From the NCBI GenBank assembly GCA_963758365.1, contig CAVWVB010000001.1, positions 2,728,001-2,792,000 on the forward strand: 64,000 bases of DNA. The letters are read 5' to 3'. Shown here piece by piece: positions 8,763 through 18,151 of the stretch (position 1 is the stretch's first letter; each line of letters starts with the position of its first letter). The stretch is from Dokdonella_A sp963758365. Its GTDB lineage: Bacteria; Pseudomonadota; Gammaproteobacteria; Xanthomonadales; Rhodanobacteraceae. A model generated the notes under the pieces. That model searched no databases. It worked only from the letters and a program-made list of their open reading frames with translations, and was not told the DNA's origin. The translations under genes and the position numbers were made by a program.

Positions 8763-9140
8763 ATGAATCCTCCCGTCGCGCTGTTTTCGACCGAATCACG
8801 AGAGGACAGCACCGGATTGCCCTTGCGCCTCGCGCAACGCGCATTTGCGGCGCTGATCGAGAGAGCCGCAGATGCATCCGTCAATCCGGCCGATCTCCAC
8901 CTTGTCAGGTTGCGCAATGCCGCACGGCGGACACTGTCCGCAATGTCCGCGGACGAACAGGCGCGCCTCGCGCGCTGGCTCGCGCTGCAGCTCGCGACCA
9001 CTTCGATGCAAGGCACCGGGCAATCCCAGCAGCGCATCGCACGCGTCGACCCCGCGCTGTCCGCAAGCGTCGACAACGCGCTTGGCGCAGCGCGCGAGGC
9101 CTTGCTTGCAACGAGTTCGCGAGCCTCCGCCGCAGCGTAA
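8763..9140 (+). CDS. Hypothetical protein, 125 aa
   Basis: Predicted cytoplasmic, alanine-rich, mostly helical protein starting MNPPVALFSTES; no family recognised. The central part (RNAARRTLSAMSADEQARLARWLAL split over two helices) is amphipathic and could be an oligomerisation or DNA-proximal helix pair. A GGAG lies 7 nt before the ATG, which supports translation. An in-frame extension to 8394 has low-complexity composition and is not favoured. It stands alone between the TetR operator and pcm. It could be the gene controlled by the plus-strand side of that operator, but this is only a guess from position. Confidence 0.5.
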   Translation: MNPPVALFSTESREDSTGLPLRLAQRAFAALIERAADASVNPADLHLVRLRNAARRTLSAMSADEQARLARWLALQLATTSMQGTGQSQQRIARVDPALSASVDNALGAAREALLATSSRASAAA

Positions 9141-9263
9141 CCGCCTCGATGGCGCGGTGACTTCCGGCACTTCGGCGTGCGCGCCTGCGTGGCCAACCAT
9201 GGGTTTGCCGCCAGCGCGGCAAGTACCTATGCTCTTCCCCCTTTTTTCGACCGGTCGCCGACG

Positions 9264-9923
9264 ATGCTGAGCCACACCGAGCAGGCAAGACAGAACATGA
9301 TAGAGAACCAGGTGCGCCCCTGGGATGTTCTCGATGCAAGCGTGCTCGAAACGCTGCGCGCGGTGCGTCGCGAGGACTTTGTGCCGGCGCAGCATCGCGC
9401 CCTCGCGTTCTGCGACATGCCGCTGCCGATTGGCCATGATGAAGTCATGCTCAAGCCGATCGTAGAAGGCCGCATTCTGCAGGCACTCGCCCTGGCAGCG
9501 GACGACAGCGTGCTCGAGATCGGCGCAGGTACCGGCTTCCTGACCGCCTGCCTGGCCCGGCTCGCACGCAGGGTCACCAGCCTCGAGTTGCACGACTCCC
9601 TGGCCGAGTGCGCACGCGCCAATCTCGCCACGGCGCGAATCCGCAATGCGACCGTCGAGGTCGTCGATGCAGTGCGTGAATTCCAGACGAGCGAACGTTA
9701 TGACGCCGTCGTCGTCGGCGGCGCGGTCTGGGCGTTGCCCGAACGCTTCCGCGACTGGGTCGGTCCGCGTGGGCGTCTGATCGCGATCGTCGGGGAGTCG
9801 CCGGCCATGCAGGCCGTCGTCTACACGCGCGAAGACGATACGCACTGGACCGCGGAAAGCCTGTTCGAGACCGATCTGCGCTATCTGCGCCACGCCGAGC
9901 CACCGCGCCGCTTCTCGCTCTGA
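9264..9923 (+). CDS. pcm: Protein-L-isoaspartate O-methyltransferase family protein
   Basis: SAM-dependent methyltransferase of 219 residues in the family that repairs L-isoaspartyl residues in aged proteins. Visible signatures are MIENQVRPWDV at the N-terminus, DMPLPIGHDEVMLKPIVEGR (the family has a similar GxxISxPxxxA segment), the SAM motif VLEIGAGTGFLTACLA, and GGAVWALP. The ATG at 9264 is chosen to match the family start MLSHTEQARQNM. The leader is pyrimidine-rich without a Shine-Dalgarno. It lies 33 nt before the TolC-family gene, a conserved neighbourhood in Lysobacterales. Whether this divergent branch has repair activity cannot be told from sequence. Confidence 0.85.
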   Translation: MLSHTEQARQNMIENQVRPWDVLDASVLETLRAVRREDFVPAQHRALAFCDMPLPIGHDEVMLKPIVEGRILQALALAADDSVLEIGAGTGFLTACLARLARRVTSLELHDSLAECARANLATARIRNATVEVVDAVREFQTSERYDAVVVGGAVWALPERFRDWVGPRGRLIAIVGESPAMQAVVYTREDDTHWTAESLFETDLRYLRHAEPPRRFSL

Positions 9924-9956
9924 GTACGGCAGCAGCCACTTTTCGAGGACGAATTC

Positions 9957-11357
9957 ATGATTTGCATCCGCTCACTGCCTCTGGCCATCGCACTTGCCGT
10001 CGGCACCACCGCCGCGCATGCCGATGACCTGATCCAGATCTACCAGGAAGCGCGCGCCTCGGACCCAACGCTGGCCGGTGCGGAATCGACCAAGCTCGCG
10101 ACCGACGAGAATGTCGACCAGGCACGCTCGCAGTTGCTGCCGCAGATCGGCGTGAATCTGGATTTCACGCGCACGCACGGCGGCGACAGCAGCACGACCT
10201 TCGTGCGCGACCCCAACGATGCCAGCGGAAACGGCACGCCGGTGCCGGGCTACACGACCACCGCGTACCAGCGTTCGCTCGGCGCAAGCCTGAGCCAGAG
10301 CATTCTCGACATCAGCAAGTGGACTGCGCTGAAGGCAAGCCGCTACACCGCACAGGCCGGTGCGGCGACGTTCGACGCCGCCCAGCAGCAGCTCCTGATC
10401 AACGCGGCTCAGGCTTATTTCAGCGTACTTACCGCGCTGGACGCGCTGAAGTTTGCCGATGCAAACGAGAAGGCGCTCGCGCGCCAGCTCGAGCAGGCCC
10501 AGCAGCGATTCGAAGTGGGGCTGGCCGCGATTACCGACGTCAACGACGCCAAGGCCCAGCACGATCAGGCCGTGGCCAGCGTGATCAGCAATCAAAACGC
10601 GGTCGACACCGCCCGCGAGGCGGTGCGCCAGCTCACGAACAAGGAGCCGGGCGAGTTCAAGAAGCTGCGCGAAGACCTGCCGCTGGAACATCCGAAACCG
10701 GACGACCCGAACGCCTGGGTCGAAGTCGCACTGGAGCACAACCCGGCGCTGAGTTCGGCCGCGCTGCAGGTCGATGCCGCCAACGCGAACATCAGTACCG
10801 CACGCGCCGGCCATCTGCCGACCGTCAGCGCGCAGGTCGGCTACTCGCGCGCGGTGAACTGGGGCGATACTCGTTTCGGAGCGAGTGTGGGCGGCGTCGA
10901 CGGCTTCCAGACCTTCGCGGGCGATCCGAAGTGGGGCAGTTCGATCGGAATCACCCTGACTGTGCCGATCTTTACCGGCGGTTACACGCAGTCGCGCGTG
11001 CGTCAGTCGATCCATCAACGCGACTTCGCCCAGGACCAGTACGAGTACACACGACGCCAGATCGAGGCGGCGACGCGAAACGACTTCCGCTCGGTCATCG
11101 CGGGCGCAAGCGAAGTCGAGGCGACCAAGGCCGCGGTGGTTTCCGCGCAGAGTTCCGTCGAGGCGACCCAGGCCGGCTACGAGGTCGGCACGCGCACGAT
11201 CGTCGACGTGCTGATCAGCCAGCAGACCCTGCTGCAGGCGCAGAGCAGCTACTCGTCCGCACGGCACACCTATGTGCTCAATCGACTCCTGCTCAAGCAG
11301 GCGGCGGGCGTGGTCGACGTACACGATCTCGAGGCAATCAACGCATTGCTCGAGTAG
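9957..11357 (+). CDS. tolC: TolC family outer membrane channel protein
   Basis: A 466-residue outer-membrane factor. The Sec signal peptide covers about residues 1-22 (cleavage near TTAAHADD), and two internally repeated helical halves follow, as in TolC. Repeats are visible as paired segments: SLGASLSQSILD with SIGITLTVPIFTGG, and QQLLINAAQAYFSVL with a matching RNDFRSVIAGASEV region. It forms the trimeric exit duct for type I secretion and tripartite efflux pumps; no inner-membrane partners are adjacent. A CGAGGA element lies close upstream of the ATG. It is followed by a convergent gap holding one GGGATTCGGATT-like repeat arm. Confidence 0.92.
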   Translation: MICIRSLPLAIALAVGTTAAHADDLIQIYQEARASDPTLAGAESTKLATDENVDQARSQLLPQIGVNLDFTRTHGGDSSTTFVRDPNDASGNGTPVPGYTTTAYQRSLGASLSQSILDISKWTALKASRYTAQAGAATFDAAQQQLLINAAQAYFSVLTALDALKFADANEKALARQLEQAQQRFEVGLAAITDVNDAKAQHDQAVASVISNQNAVDTAREAVRQLTNKEPGEFKKLREDLPLEHPKPDDPNAWVEVALEHNPALSSAALQVDAANANISTARAGHLPTVSAQVGYSRAVNWGDTRFGASVGGVDGFQTFAGDPKWGSSIGITLTVPIFTGGYTQSRVRQSIHQRDFAQDQYEYTRRQIEAATRNDFRSVIAGASEVEATKAAVVSAQSSVEATQAGYEVGTRTIVDVLISQQTLLQAQSSYSSARHTYVLNRLLLKQAAGVVDVHDLEAINALLE

Positions 11358-11514
11358 GAGCGGGGATTCGGATTCCGGATCCGGGTTCGAGAGGCAAGGA
11401 TCATTGCGCGCGCTGCGCCGCGCGGGCATCCCGGGTTGAACAAGACCCGTACGTGACCGCGCATCGGAGCCGACTCCGCTGCGCGCCGCCCGCAGCGTGA
11501 TTGCATCTCGCTGC

Positions 11515-12798
11515 CTACCGGTGTCCGCCTTCAAGCAGTACCTGCTCGACGACCGCCATCGTGCGTTCGACCGCACCGCGCTCGCGCTCGATCACCGCAT
11601 GCGCGGCGCGGCCCATGCTGCGTCGCTCGACTTCGCGCGAGAACAACCGGACCACGCTGGGGCCGAGCTCCTCGCCATCGTCGATCCGCCACACCGCACC
11701 GGCCGCGATCAGGTCTTCGGTGACTTCGGCAAAGTTGAACGTTTGCGGTCCGACGATCGCGGGCTTGGCCAGCGCGGCCGGCTCGAGCAGATTGTGGCCG
11801 CCGACCGGAACCAGGCTGCCGCCGACGAACGCGACGTCCGCCGCCGCATAGAAATCGATGAGTTCGCCCATCGAATCGATCACGAAGCACTGGCAGGCCG
11901 GGTCCGCACCGCCTTCCTCGCTGCGCGTCGATGTGCGAAAACCATAGGCGCGACACGCGGCGGCGATCGGCTTGAAACGCTCGGGATGGCGCGGCGCGAC
12001 CAGCAGAAGCGCGTCCGGGAAGCGACGCAGCACCGCCGCGTGCGCCTTGAGCACGATCAGTTCCTCGCCTTCGTGCGTACTTGCGGCAATCCACACCGGT
12101 CGTCCGCTCCCGGCGGTAGCACGGAACGCGAGGCCGCGCTCGCAGACCCCGTCCGGCACGCTCATGTCGAACTTCAGGTTGCCGACGATCGCCAGTCGCG
12201 GCTCCGCCGCCCCGAGCAGGCGCAGGCGCTCGTAGTCGGACGCGGACTGCGCGGCAACGAAACTCGCGCAGCGGATCGCGCGTCGCGCGAGCGGCTGGAT
12301 CGGCCAGTAGCCACGCAATGATTTCTCCGACAGGCGCGCGTTCGCAACGACGATCGCGATTCCGCGCTCGGCACAGTTCATGAACAGGTTTGGCCAGATC
12401 TCGGTCTCCATGATCACCGCAAGGCGTGGCCGCACGCGATCGAGAAAACGCCGCACCGCGGTGGTCAGGTCGTACGGCAGATAGACATGGAACACGCGCT
12501 CTCCGAACAGCTGCAGCACGCGATCGGAGCCGGTCGGCGTGACCGTCGTGATAACGAACCGCGAATCACGGTAGCGGCGCATCAGCGCCTCGATCAACGG
12601 CAGCGCCGCATTAACCTCGCCGAGCGACACTGCATGGATCCAGATGCTGTCGCTGATCCCGGGATCCGGAAAGAAACCGAAGCGCTCGCGCCAGCGCGCG
12701 AAGTACCCGTGATACTTGATGCCGCGCGCGGCCAGCCGATAGACCACGAACGGCGTCAGCAGATACAGCGTGAGCGTGTAGATGAAGCGCTGGAACAC
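11515..12798 (-). CDS. waaA: 3-deoxy-D-manno-octulosonic acid transferase (Kdo transferase)
   Basis: GT30-family enzyme that adds Kdo to lipid IVA at the inner membrane. The N-terminus (FIYTLTLYLLTPFVVYRLA) is the membrane anchor. Characteristic segments are WIHAVSLGEV (with the catalytic Glu), METEIWPN, SEKSLRGYW, IAASTHEGEE and GGSLVPVGGHNLLEP. The product has 427 residues, close to E. coli WaaA (425), if the GTG at 12798 is used. This start is preferred because the family begins right at FIYT and an AGCAGG lies 7 nt upstream. A GTG at 12870 would add 24 residues. It is divergent from lpxL, another lipid A gene. Confidence 0.93.
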   Translation of the reverse strand: MFQRFIYTLTLYLLTPFVVYRLAARGIKYHGYFARWRERFGFFPDPGISDSIWIHAVSLGEVNAALPLIEALMRRYRDSRFVITTVTPTGSDRVLQLFGERVFHVYLPYDLTTAVRRFLDRVRPRLAVIMETEIWPNLFMNCAERGIAIVVANARLSEKSLRGYWPIQPLARRAIRCASFVAAQSASDYERLRLLGAAEPRLAIVGNLKFDMSVPDGVCERGLAFRATAGSGRPVWIAASTHEGEELIVLKAHAAVLRRFPDALLLVAPRHPERFKPIAAACRAYGFRTSTRSEEGGADPACQCFVIDSMGELIDFYAAADVAFVGGSLVPVGGHNLLEPAALAKPAIVGPQTFNFAEVTEDLIAAGAVWRIDDGEELGPSVVRLFSREVERRSMGRAAHAVIERERGAVERTMAVVEQVLLEGGHR

Positions 12799-13034
12799 GG
12801 CGCGGCCTGCTGGGGTGGCGTCGGAGTATAGCGTCGGCAGCGCCGGGGCCTGGCGCCGAACACCGGCCACGCGAGCGGCTCGGCCTGCGGCATCGAAGAA
12901 CCAGCGCGACGTGCGCGACGAACGCTTTGCAGATCAACGCAAGTGCAGGTCCGACGCATGTGCACCGTCGGTGATCTGCGCAAGAGGTCCGCGCCGCGCG
13001 GGAGACGCCGCTTCTTTCGCTTATCATCGACGCG

Positions 13035-13955
13035 ATGCCGCAGCCCGCGCCCGCGTTCCGCACCGTCCTGCTCGCTCCGTGGCATTGGCCTGCATGGGTC
13101 GGTGTCGCCGCAATCCGGCTGTTCGCAATGCTGCCGCGTGCAGGGCTGATGCGAAGCGGGCGGGCGCTCGGCTGGATCGCCGCACGCGTATTCGGCGAAC
13201 GGCGCCATGTCGCTGCCTGCAATATCGCGTTGTGCTTCCCGGACCTCGATGCGGCAACGCGCGCGGCGCTGGTCGAGCGCAACCTGCGCGAGAGCGGCAC
13301 GATGCTGGCCGAGTTCGCGCTTGCGTGGATGGGCTCGGCGCGCGCGATCGAACGCATCCCGGTTTCGATCGAAGGACTCGAACACCTCGCGTCGGCGCGC
13401 GCGGCCGGCCACGGCGTGCTGCTGGTTGGCGCGCATTTCTCGCATCTGGAACTGTGTGCGCGCCTCGTCTCGCGGCGCATTCCGATCGCGGGCATGTACC
13501 GCGAGCACGACGATGCCGCATTCGAATGGGCGATCCTGCGTGCGCGCCTGCGTTATGCGGACGCGATGTTCGCGAAGGACGAACTGCGCCGCAGCGTGCG
13601 TTACCTCAGGCAAGGGGGCACGCTCTGGTATGCGCCGGACCAGGACATGCGCGGCAAGGACAGCGTGTTTGCGCCGTTCTTCGGCGTGCCCGCGGCGACG
13701 ATCACCGCGACGCATCACCTCGCGCGTCTGTCCGGTGCCAGGGTGATCCCGTTCTTCCACCGGCGCGAGCCCGACGGCGGCTACGCGATCCGCCTCGAGG
13801 CGCCGCTCGCGGATTTCCCGGGCGGCGACGTCGTCGCCGATGCCGCGCGCATCAATGTCTGCATCGAACGTATGGTGCGCGAGGCTCCGGACCAGTACCT
13901 TTGGATGCACAAGCGTTTCAAGACGCGGCCGCCCGGGGAGGCGGAGCTGTACTGA
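13035..13955 (+). CDS. lpxL: Lipid A acyltransferase, LpxL/HtrB family
   Basis: A 306-residue lysophospholipid acyltransferase-family enzyme that adds a secondary acyl chain (usually laurate) to Kdo2-lipid IVA at the inner membrane. The catalytic HX4E motif is seen as AHFSHLEL, with His134 and Glu139. Other family segments are LWYAPDQDMRGKDSVF, FFGVPAATITATH and the terminal YLWMHKRFKTRP. The N-terminal region (WPAWVGVAAIRLFAML) is the membrane anchor. It is divergent from waaA, so the two genes of the pathway share a 236-nt intergenic region. LpxM cannot be excluded, but the motif spacing resembles LpxL. Confidence 0.9.
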   Translation: MPQPAPAFRTVLLAPWHWPAWVGVAAIRLFAMLPRAGLMRSGRALGWIAARVFGERRHVAACNIALCFPDLDAATRAALVERNLRESGTMLAEFALAWMGSARAIERIPVSIEGLEHLASARAAGHGVLLVGAHFSHLELCARLVSRRIPIAGMYREHDDAAFEWAILRARLRYADAMFAKDELRRSVRYLRQGGTLWYAPDQDMRGKDSVFAPFFGVPAATITATHHLARLSGARVIPFFHRREPDGGYAIRLEAPLADFPGGDVVADAARINVCIERMVREAPDQYLWMHKRFKTRPPGEAELY

Positions 13956-13987
13956 CACGGGTGTCCCGCACCCGCAGGGGGAATGGC

Positions 13988-16720
13988 ATGGGTTTCCTGA
14001 TCGTGGTCGCGTGCTGCATCGCCGGCCTCGCCGTCGCGACGCTCGGATACGCGGCGCCCTCGGCACTCGGCTTCTTCGGTGGCCTGGCCGTCGGCCTGAT
14101 CATCGTGCGCCAATACGCACTGTCGGCGCGGCTCGATGCCTTGCGTGGCGAGATCGACCGGCTCCGGCGTACGTTCCCGGGCGACCGCGCAACGCCGCCT
14201 GCGGGCACGCACCGCGACAGCGCACCCGCGCCAGCGCCGGTCGCGGAAGCGCGGCCCGCAACCGCATCGCGCGCACCGGACGCGACAACGGATGCGGAGT
14301 CCGCACGCGACCGCGCTGCCGGATCGGAGCGCCCGACACCGCCGCCGCCCCCGGCGCCGGCGCTCGGCACGCCGCGACTCGCGACTCCGTCGCCGCGCGC
14401 GCCGCCGCGACCGGATCCGCTGCAGCGCGCGCTCGGCGGTTTCGCACGCTGGTTCAGCACAGGCAACGTGCCGGTCAAGGTCGGCATGCTCGTGTTGTTC
14501 GCGGGCGTCGCCGCGCTGCTCAAGTACGCGAGCGACGAAGGCTGGCTGCGCCTGCCGGTCGAGTTCCGCCTGATCGGCATCGCGCTTGCCGCATCGGCTG
14601 CGCTCGCGTTCGGCTGGCGCGAGCGCGAGCGGCGGCGCAACTTCGCGCTCGCTCTGCAGGGTGGCGCCATCGGCGTGCTCGTGCTGACCGTGTTCGCCGC
14701 ATTCCGGCTCTATGCGCTGATGCCACCCGCGGCCGCATTCGCGCTGCTGCTCGTGCTGGTCGCCGGCGTCGGTCTGCTCGCGGTGCTCCAGGACGCACTC
14801 GCGCTCGCGGTGCTCGGCATCCTCGCCGGCTTCGCCGCGCCGATCCTGATCTCGACCGGCAGCGGCAATCATGTCGTGCTGTTCTCGTACTACGCGCTGC
14901 TCAATCTCGCGATTTTCGCGATCGCCTGGGTGCGCGCGTGGCGCGTGCTGAACCTGCTCGGGTTCGCGTTCACGTTCGCGATCGGCACGGTGTGGGGCGT
15001 GCTGCGTTACGACAACGCGCTGTTCGCGAGCACCGAACCGTTCCTGCTGCTCTACTTCGCGATCTATCTCGCGATTCCGATCCTGCATGTGCGTACCTGC
15101 GAGCCGGCCGCGCGCGATCGGGTCGATGCGGGACTCGTGTTCGGCAACCCATTGGTTGCGTTCGCGCTGCAGGCCGCCCTGCTCGATGGCGAGCGCATGC
15201 CGCTCGCGTATTCGGCGCTCGTGCTGGCAGCGATCTATGCGGCGCTCGCGTGGTGGCTGCTGCCGCGTCGGCGCATGCTCGGCGAATCGTTCGCGGTTCT
15301 GGGCGCCGGCTTCGCTACGCTGAGCGTGCCGCTCGCGTGGAGTGCACGCACGACCGCGTGCACGTTTGCGCTCGAGGGCGCGGGCCTGATCTGGCTCGGC
15401 CTGCGCCAGCAACGCCTGCTGCCGCGGATCGCCGGGCTCCTGCTGCAATTGCTTGCGGCCGGCGCGTTCGTGCTCGCCGTCGTGTTCGCGCGCGATCGCG
15501 CGGACGCGATCCCGATCGCGAACGCGCTGTGCATCAGTGCGCTGCTGATCGCGGCCGCAGGCCTCGTGAGCGCGTGGCTGTATCATCGCGCTCGCCGCTT
15601 GCCGCAACTCGCGTCGCTGCTCTACCTGTGGGGTCTGACCTGGTGGCTCGGCGCCGGCCTCCACGAAATCGATCGCTTCGTGCCGACGCCCTCGAAGGAC
15701 CACGCCGTGCTCGCGTTCGCCGCGCTGACCGCGATGCTCGCGGCGCTGGCCGCCGCGCGCCTGCGCGCGAGCCTGCCGGCCTGGAGCGCCGCGATCGCAC
15801 TGGCCTGCGGCGTTGCGATCGTGTTCCTGCTCGCTGCGGCCGGCGCACGGCCGTTTGCGGGGTGGGGGCTGGCCGCGTTCGCGGTATACGCGGGGTTGGG
15901 CGGCTCGAGCCTGCGCCTGTTGCGCGATGCCCCGGGCCTTGCTCCGTGCCTCAGCCACCTCGGGTGGCTCTGGACCTGGACCCTGGCACTCGCGCTCGCG
16001 CTGCGTCAGCTCGCCGGCGATGCGCATCTCGGCGCGGGCTGGACCGCCGCGGCCAGCATGCTGCCGCTGCTCGCCGCATGGGCGCTCGCGTTGCTGCGTC
16101 CGCGCTGGATCGCCTGGCCGCTGACCCGACGCTTCGCCGCCCATCGCTGGGCGCTGCTCGCTTCGCAGACGCTGGTCGCAGCCGTTGCATTGTGCAGCCT
16201 GTTGTTGCATGCCGGCGCGAGCACACCGTTGCCGTTCATCCCGCTGCTCAATCCGCTCGAACTCGTGCAGATCGGTGCGCTGCTCGGCCTCGCGCTCTGG
16301 CTCGGCGACGCCGCTGCGCCGACCGCACTCGCGAAGCGACGCGCCGTGCTGCTCGCGATCGCGGGCTTCGCGTTCGTGACCGCGGCAACCCTGCGCGCGA
16401 CCCATCAGCTCGGAGGCGTCGCGTGGGATGCGGACGCGCTGTGGGCGTCGAACCTTGCGCAGACTTCGCTGACCGTGGTCTGGAGTGTGCTCGGTGTGGT
16501 CGGCTGGGTGCTCGGATCGCGGCGCGGCCAGCGTCTGCTGTGGCTGGCTGCGGCGGCATTGATGGCGGTCGTGCTGGCCAAGCTGCTGCTGGTCGATCGC
16601 GGCCATCTCGGCAACCTGTTCGGAATCGCATCATTCATCGCCTACGGTCTGCTGTGCACGCTGATCGGCTACCTCGCGCCCGCGCCGCCCCGTATGCGCG
16701 CCGATGGAGCCGCCGCATGA
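13988..16720 (+). CDS. DUF2339 family polytopic membrane protein
   Basis: A 910-residue integral membrane protein of the DUF2339 family (PF10101). An N-terminal segment (MGFLIVVACCIAGLAVATLG) is followed by a short charged helix and a Pro/Ala-rich linker up to about residue 145. More than twenty hydrophobic helices then run to the C-terminus. The core segment GNVPVKVGMLVLFAGVAALL is characteristic. The ATG at 13988 follows an AGGGGG ribosome site; an open frame continues upstream across lpxL but is an out-of-frame shadow there. It overlaps the DUF3999 gene by ATGA. Function is unknown; a role in envelope polymer handling has only contextual support. Confidence 0.88.
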   Translation: MGFLIVVACCIAGLAVATLGYAAPSALGFFGGLAVGLIIVRQYALSARLDALRGEIDRLRRTFPGDRATPPAGTHRDSAPAPAPVAEARPATASRAPDATTDAESARDRAAGSERPTPPPPPAPALGTPRLATPSPRAPPRPDPLQRALGGFARWFSTGNVPVKVGMLVLFAGVAALLKYASDEGWLRLPVEFRLIGIALAASAALAFGWRERERRRNFALALQGGAIGVLVLTVFAAFRLYALMPPAAAFALLLVLVAGVGLLAVLQDALALAVLGILAGFAAPILISTGSGNHVVLFSYYALLNLAIFAIAWVRAWRVLNLLGFAFTFAIGTVWGVLRYDNALFASTEPFLLLYFAIYLAIPILHVRTCEPAARDRVDAGLVFGNPLVAFALQAALLDGERMPLAYSALVLAAIYAALAWWLLPRRRMLGESFAVLGAGFATLSVPLAWSARTTACTFALEGAGLIWLGLRQQRLLPRIAGLLLQLLAAGAFVLAVVFARDRADAIPIANALCISALLIAAAGLVSAWLYHRARRLPQLASLLYLWGLTWWLGAGLHEIDRFVPTPSKDHAVLAFAALTAMLAALAAARLRASLPAWSAAIALACGVAIVFLLAAAGARPFAGWGLAAFAVYAGLGGSSLRLLRDAPGLAPCLSHLGWLWTWTLALALALRQLAGDAHLGAGWTAAASMLPLLAAWALALLRPRWIAWPLTRRFAAHRWALLASQTLVAAVALCSLLLHAGASTPLPFIPLLNPLELVQIGALLGLALWLGDAAAPTALAKRRAVLLAIAGFAFVTAATLRATHQLGGVAWDADALWASNLAQTSLTVVWSVLGVVGWVLGSRRGQRLLWLAAAALMAVVLAKLLLVDRGHLGNLFGIASFIAYGLLCTLIGYLAPAPPRMRADGAAA

Positions 16721-18123
16721 GACGTATCGCATGGCTGCTCACGTGCCTGTGGATCGGCACCCTCGCGCGCGCGCAAAGCGCGGCGGACTACGCATGGACA
16801 TTCCCGATCGTTACCGGCGCCCGTACGCCGGCTGCGGCGGACGCCTGGCGGGTCGAAGTCGGCCCGACGGTGCTCGCCTGGGCGCAGGATGCGGACCTGC
16901 GCGACATTTCGGTGTTCAACGCGGCCGGCAAACCGGTACCGGTCGCGCGCCTTGTCGAGGCACCCGCGACTTCTCCGCGCGAGCAGAGCGCGGTTCTGCC
17001 GGTGCTCGCGCTGCCTGCCGCCGCGACCCGCGGCGCGACGGGTGATCTGCGCCTGATCATCGATCGCGATGCCCACGGGCGTCTGCGCCGCATCGACGCG
17101 GGCGAGACCGCGGCAGCCGACGACACCCGCACGGCGCGCGACTGGCTGCTCGACGCGAGCAGGATCGAGCACCCGCTCGACCATCTGGTGCTCGACTGGA
17201 GCGCGCCGGCATCCGGACTCGTCGCGCGCCTGCGCGTCGAGGCCAGCGACGATCTGCAGGACTGGCGCACGATCGGCACCGCAACCGTGCTCGCGCTCGA
17301 ACAGGACGGCGCACGTCTCGAGCACCGCGACATCGCACTCGGCAACGTGCGCACGAAGTATCTGCGTCTGCGCCGCCTCGATGACGGCGTCGCGATGATC
17401 CGCCTGGCAGCGCGCGCGGTGTCGATCGACCCCGAACGTGCCGCGCCGCTGCGCTGGCTCGACGCGGCCCTGATATCCGCCACGCCCGCCGCCGCGCCCG
17501 CCATCGGCGTGACACGCTTTCGCTATGCGCTGCCCGCGGCGCTGCCGGCGCGCGCCGCGCGCATCGAACTGGCCAATGCCAATGCGCTCGCAGCGCTGAC
17601 CCTGTCCGCGCGCGTCGGCGGCAGCGCCGCCACCGAATGGATTCCGCTCGCCGAGGTCACCGCGTTCCGCTTGCGCAGCGGCGACCAGACCGTGCGCAAC
17701 AGCGATGTGGCGCTGGCGCCGACATCGCGGCTGCGCGAGTTCCGGATCGAAACGCGCGTGGCACTGAGCGCACCGCCGCGCCTCGGCATCGCGTACCGGC
17801 CCGACGAGATCGTGTTTCTCGCCGAGGGTGACGGCCCCTACCGACTCGCGGTCGGCAGCGCACGCGCGCGGCGCGCCGACTATCCAATGGATGCGGCGCT
17901 CGCGAGCCTGCGTGCGAGCCTCGGTCGCGACTGGCGGCCGCCGCTGGCCACGCTGGGTACCGCGATCGAGAGCGCGGGCAGCGCGGCGCTGCAACCGCCG
18001 CCGTCACCCACGCCGTGGCGACGCTGGCTGCTCTGGGGCGTGCTGGTAGCGGCCGCGGCACTGGTCGGAGGCTTTGCGTTGAGCCTGCTGCGCAACGCGC
18101 CGCGAGGCGGCCCGGAGCGCTAG
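16717..18123 (+). CDS. DUF3999 family exported membrane protein
   Basis: A 468-residue protein with a signal peptide (about residues 1-21, MRRIAWLLTCLWIGTLARAQ), a large periplasmic beta-rich region, and one C-terminal membrane helix (WLLWGVLVAAAALVGGFALS) before a basic tail. It matches the DUF3999 family (PF13163), typically encoded beside DUF2339. Its ATG overlaps the stop of the DUF2339 gene (ATGA), which implies translational coupling and probably a 1:1 complex. Discoidin-like segments (LRVEASDDLQDWRTIG, KYLRLRRLDDG) suggest carbohydrate or polymer contact in the periplasm, which is inference. It ends 28 nt from the convergent O-antigen ligase-like gene. Confidence 0.85.
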   Translation: MRRIAWLLTCLWIGTLARAQSAADYAWTFPIVTGARTPAAADAWRVEVGPTVLAWAQDADLRDISVFNAAGKPVPVARLVEAPATSPREQSAVLPVLALPAAATRGATGDLRLIIDRDAHGRLRRIDAGETAAADDTRTARDWLLDASRIEHPLDHLVLDWSAPASGLVARLRVEASDDLQDWRTIGTATVLALEQDGARLEHRDIALGNVRTKYLRLRRLDDGVAMIRLAARAVSIDPERAAPLRWLDAALISATPAAAPAIGVTRFRYALPAALPARAARIELANANALAALTLSARVGGSAATEWIPLAEVTAFRLRSGDQTVRNSDVALAPTSRLREFRIETRVALSAPPRLGIAYRPDEIVFLAEGDGPYRLAVGSARARRADYPMDAALASLRASLGRDWRPPLATLGTAIESAGSAALQPPPSPTPWRRWLLWGVLVAAAALVGGFALSLLRNAPRGGPER

Positions 18124-18151
18124 CGCAGGCCCGGCCGCCACGCTCCGTGGG

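Noticed and set aside
12782..13987. In-frame N-terminal extension of the DUF2339 protein by about 400 residues
   Set aside because: It overlaps lpxL in another frame and is Arg/Pro-rich; the real start at 13988 has a ribosome site and a membrane helix.
13781..16606. A 941-codon minus-strand open frame opposite DUF2339
   Set aside because: Low-complexity Arg/Glu/Gln-rich product, entirely antisense to a membrane protein gene with clear family motifs.
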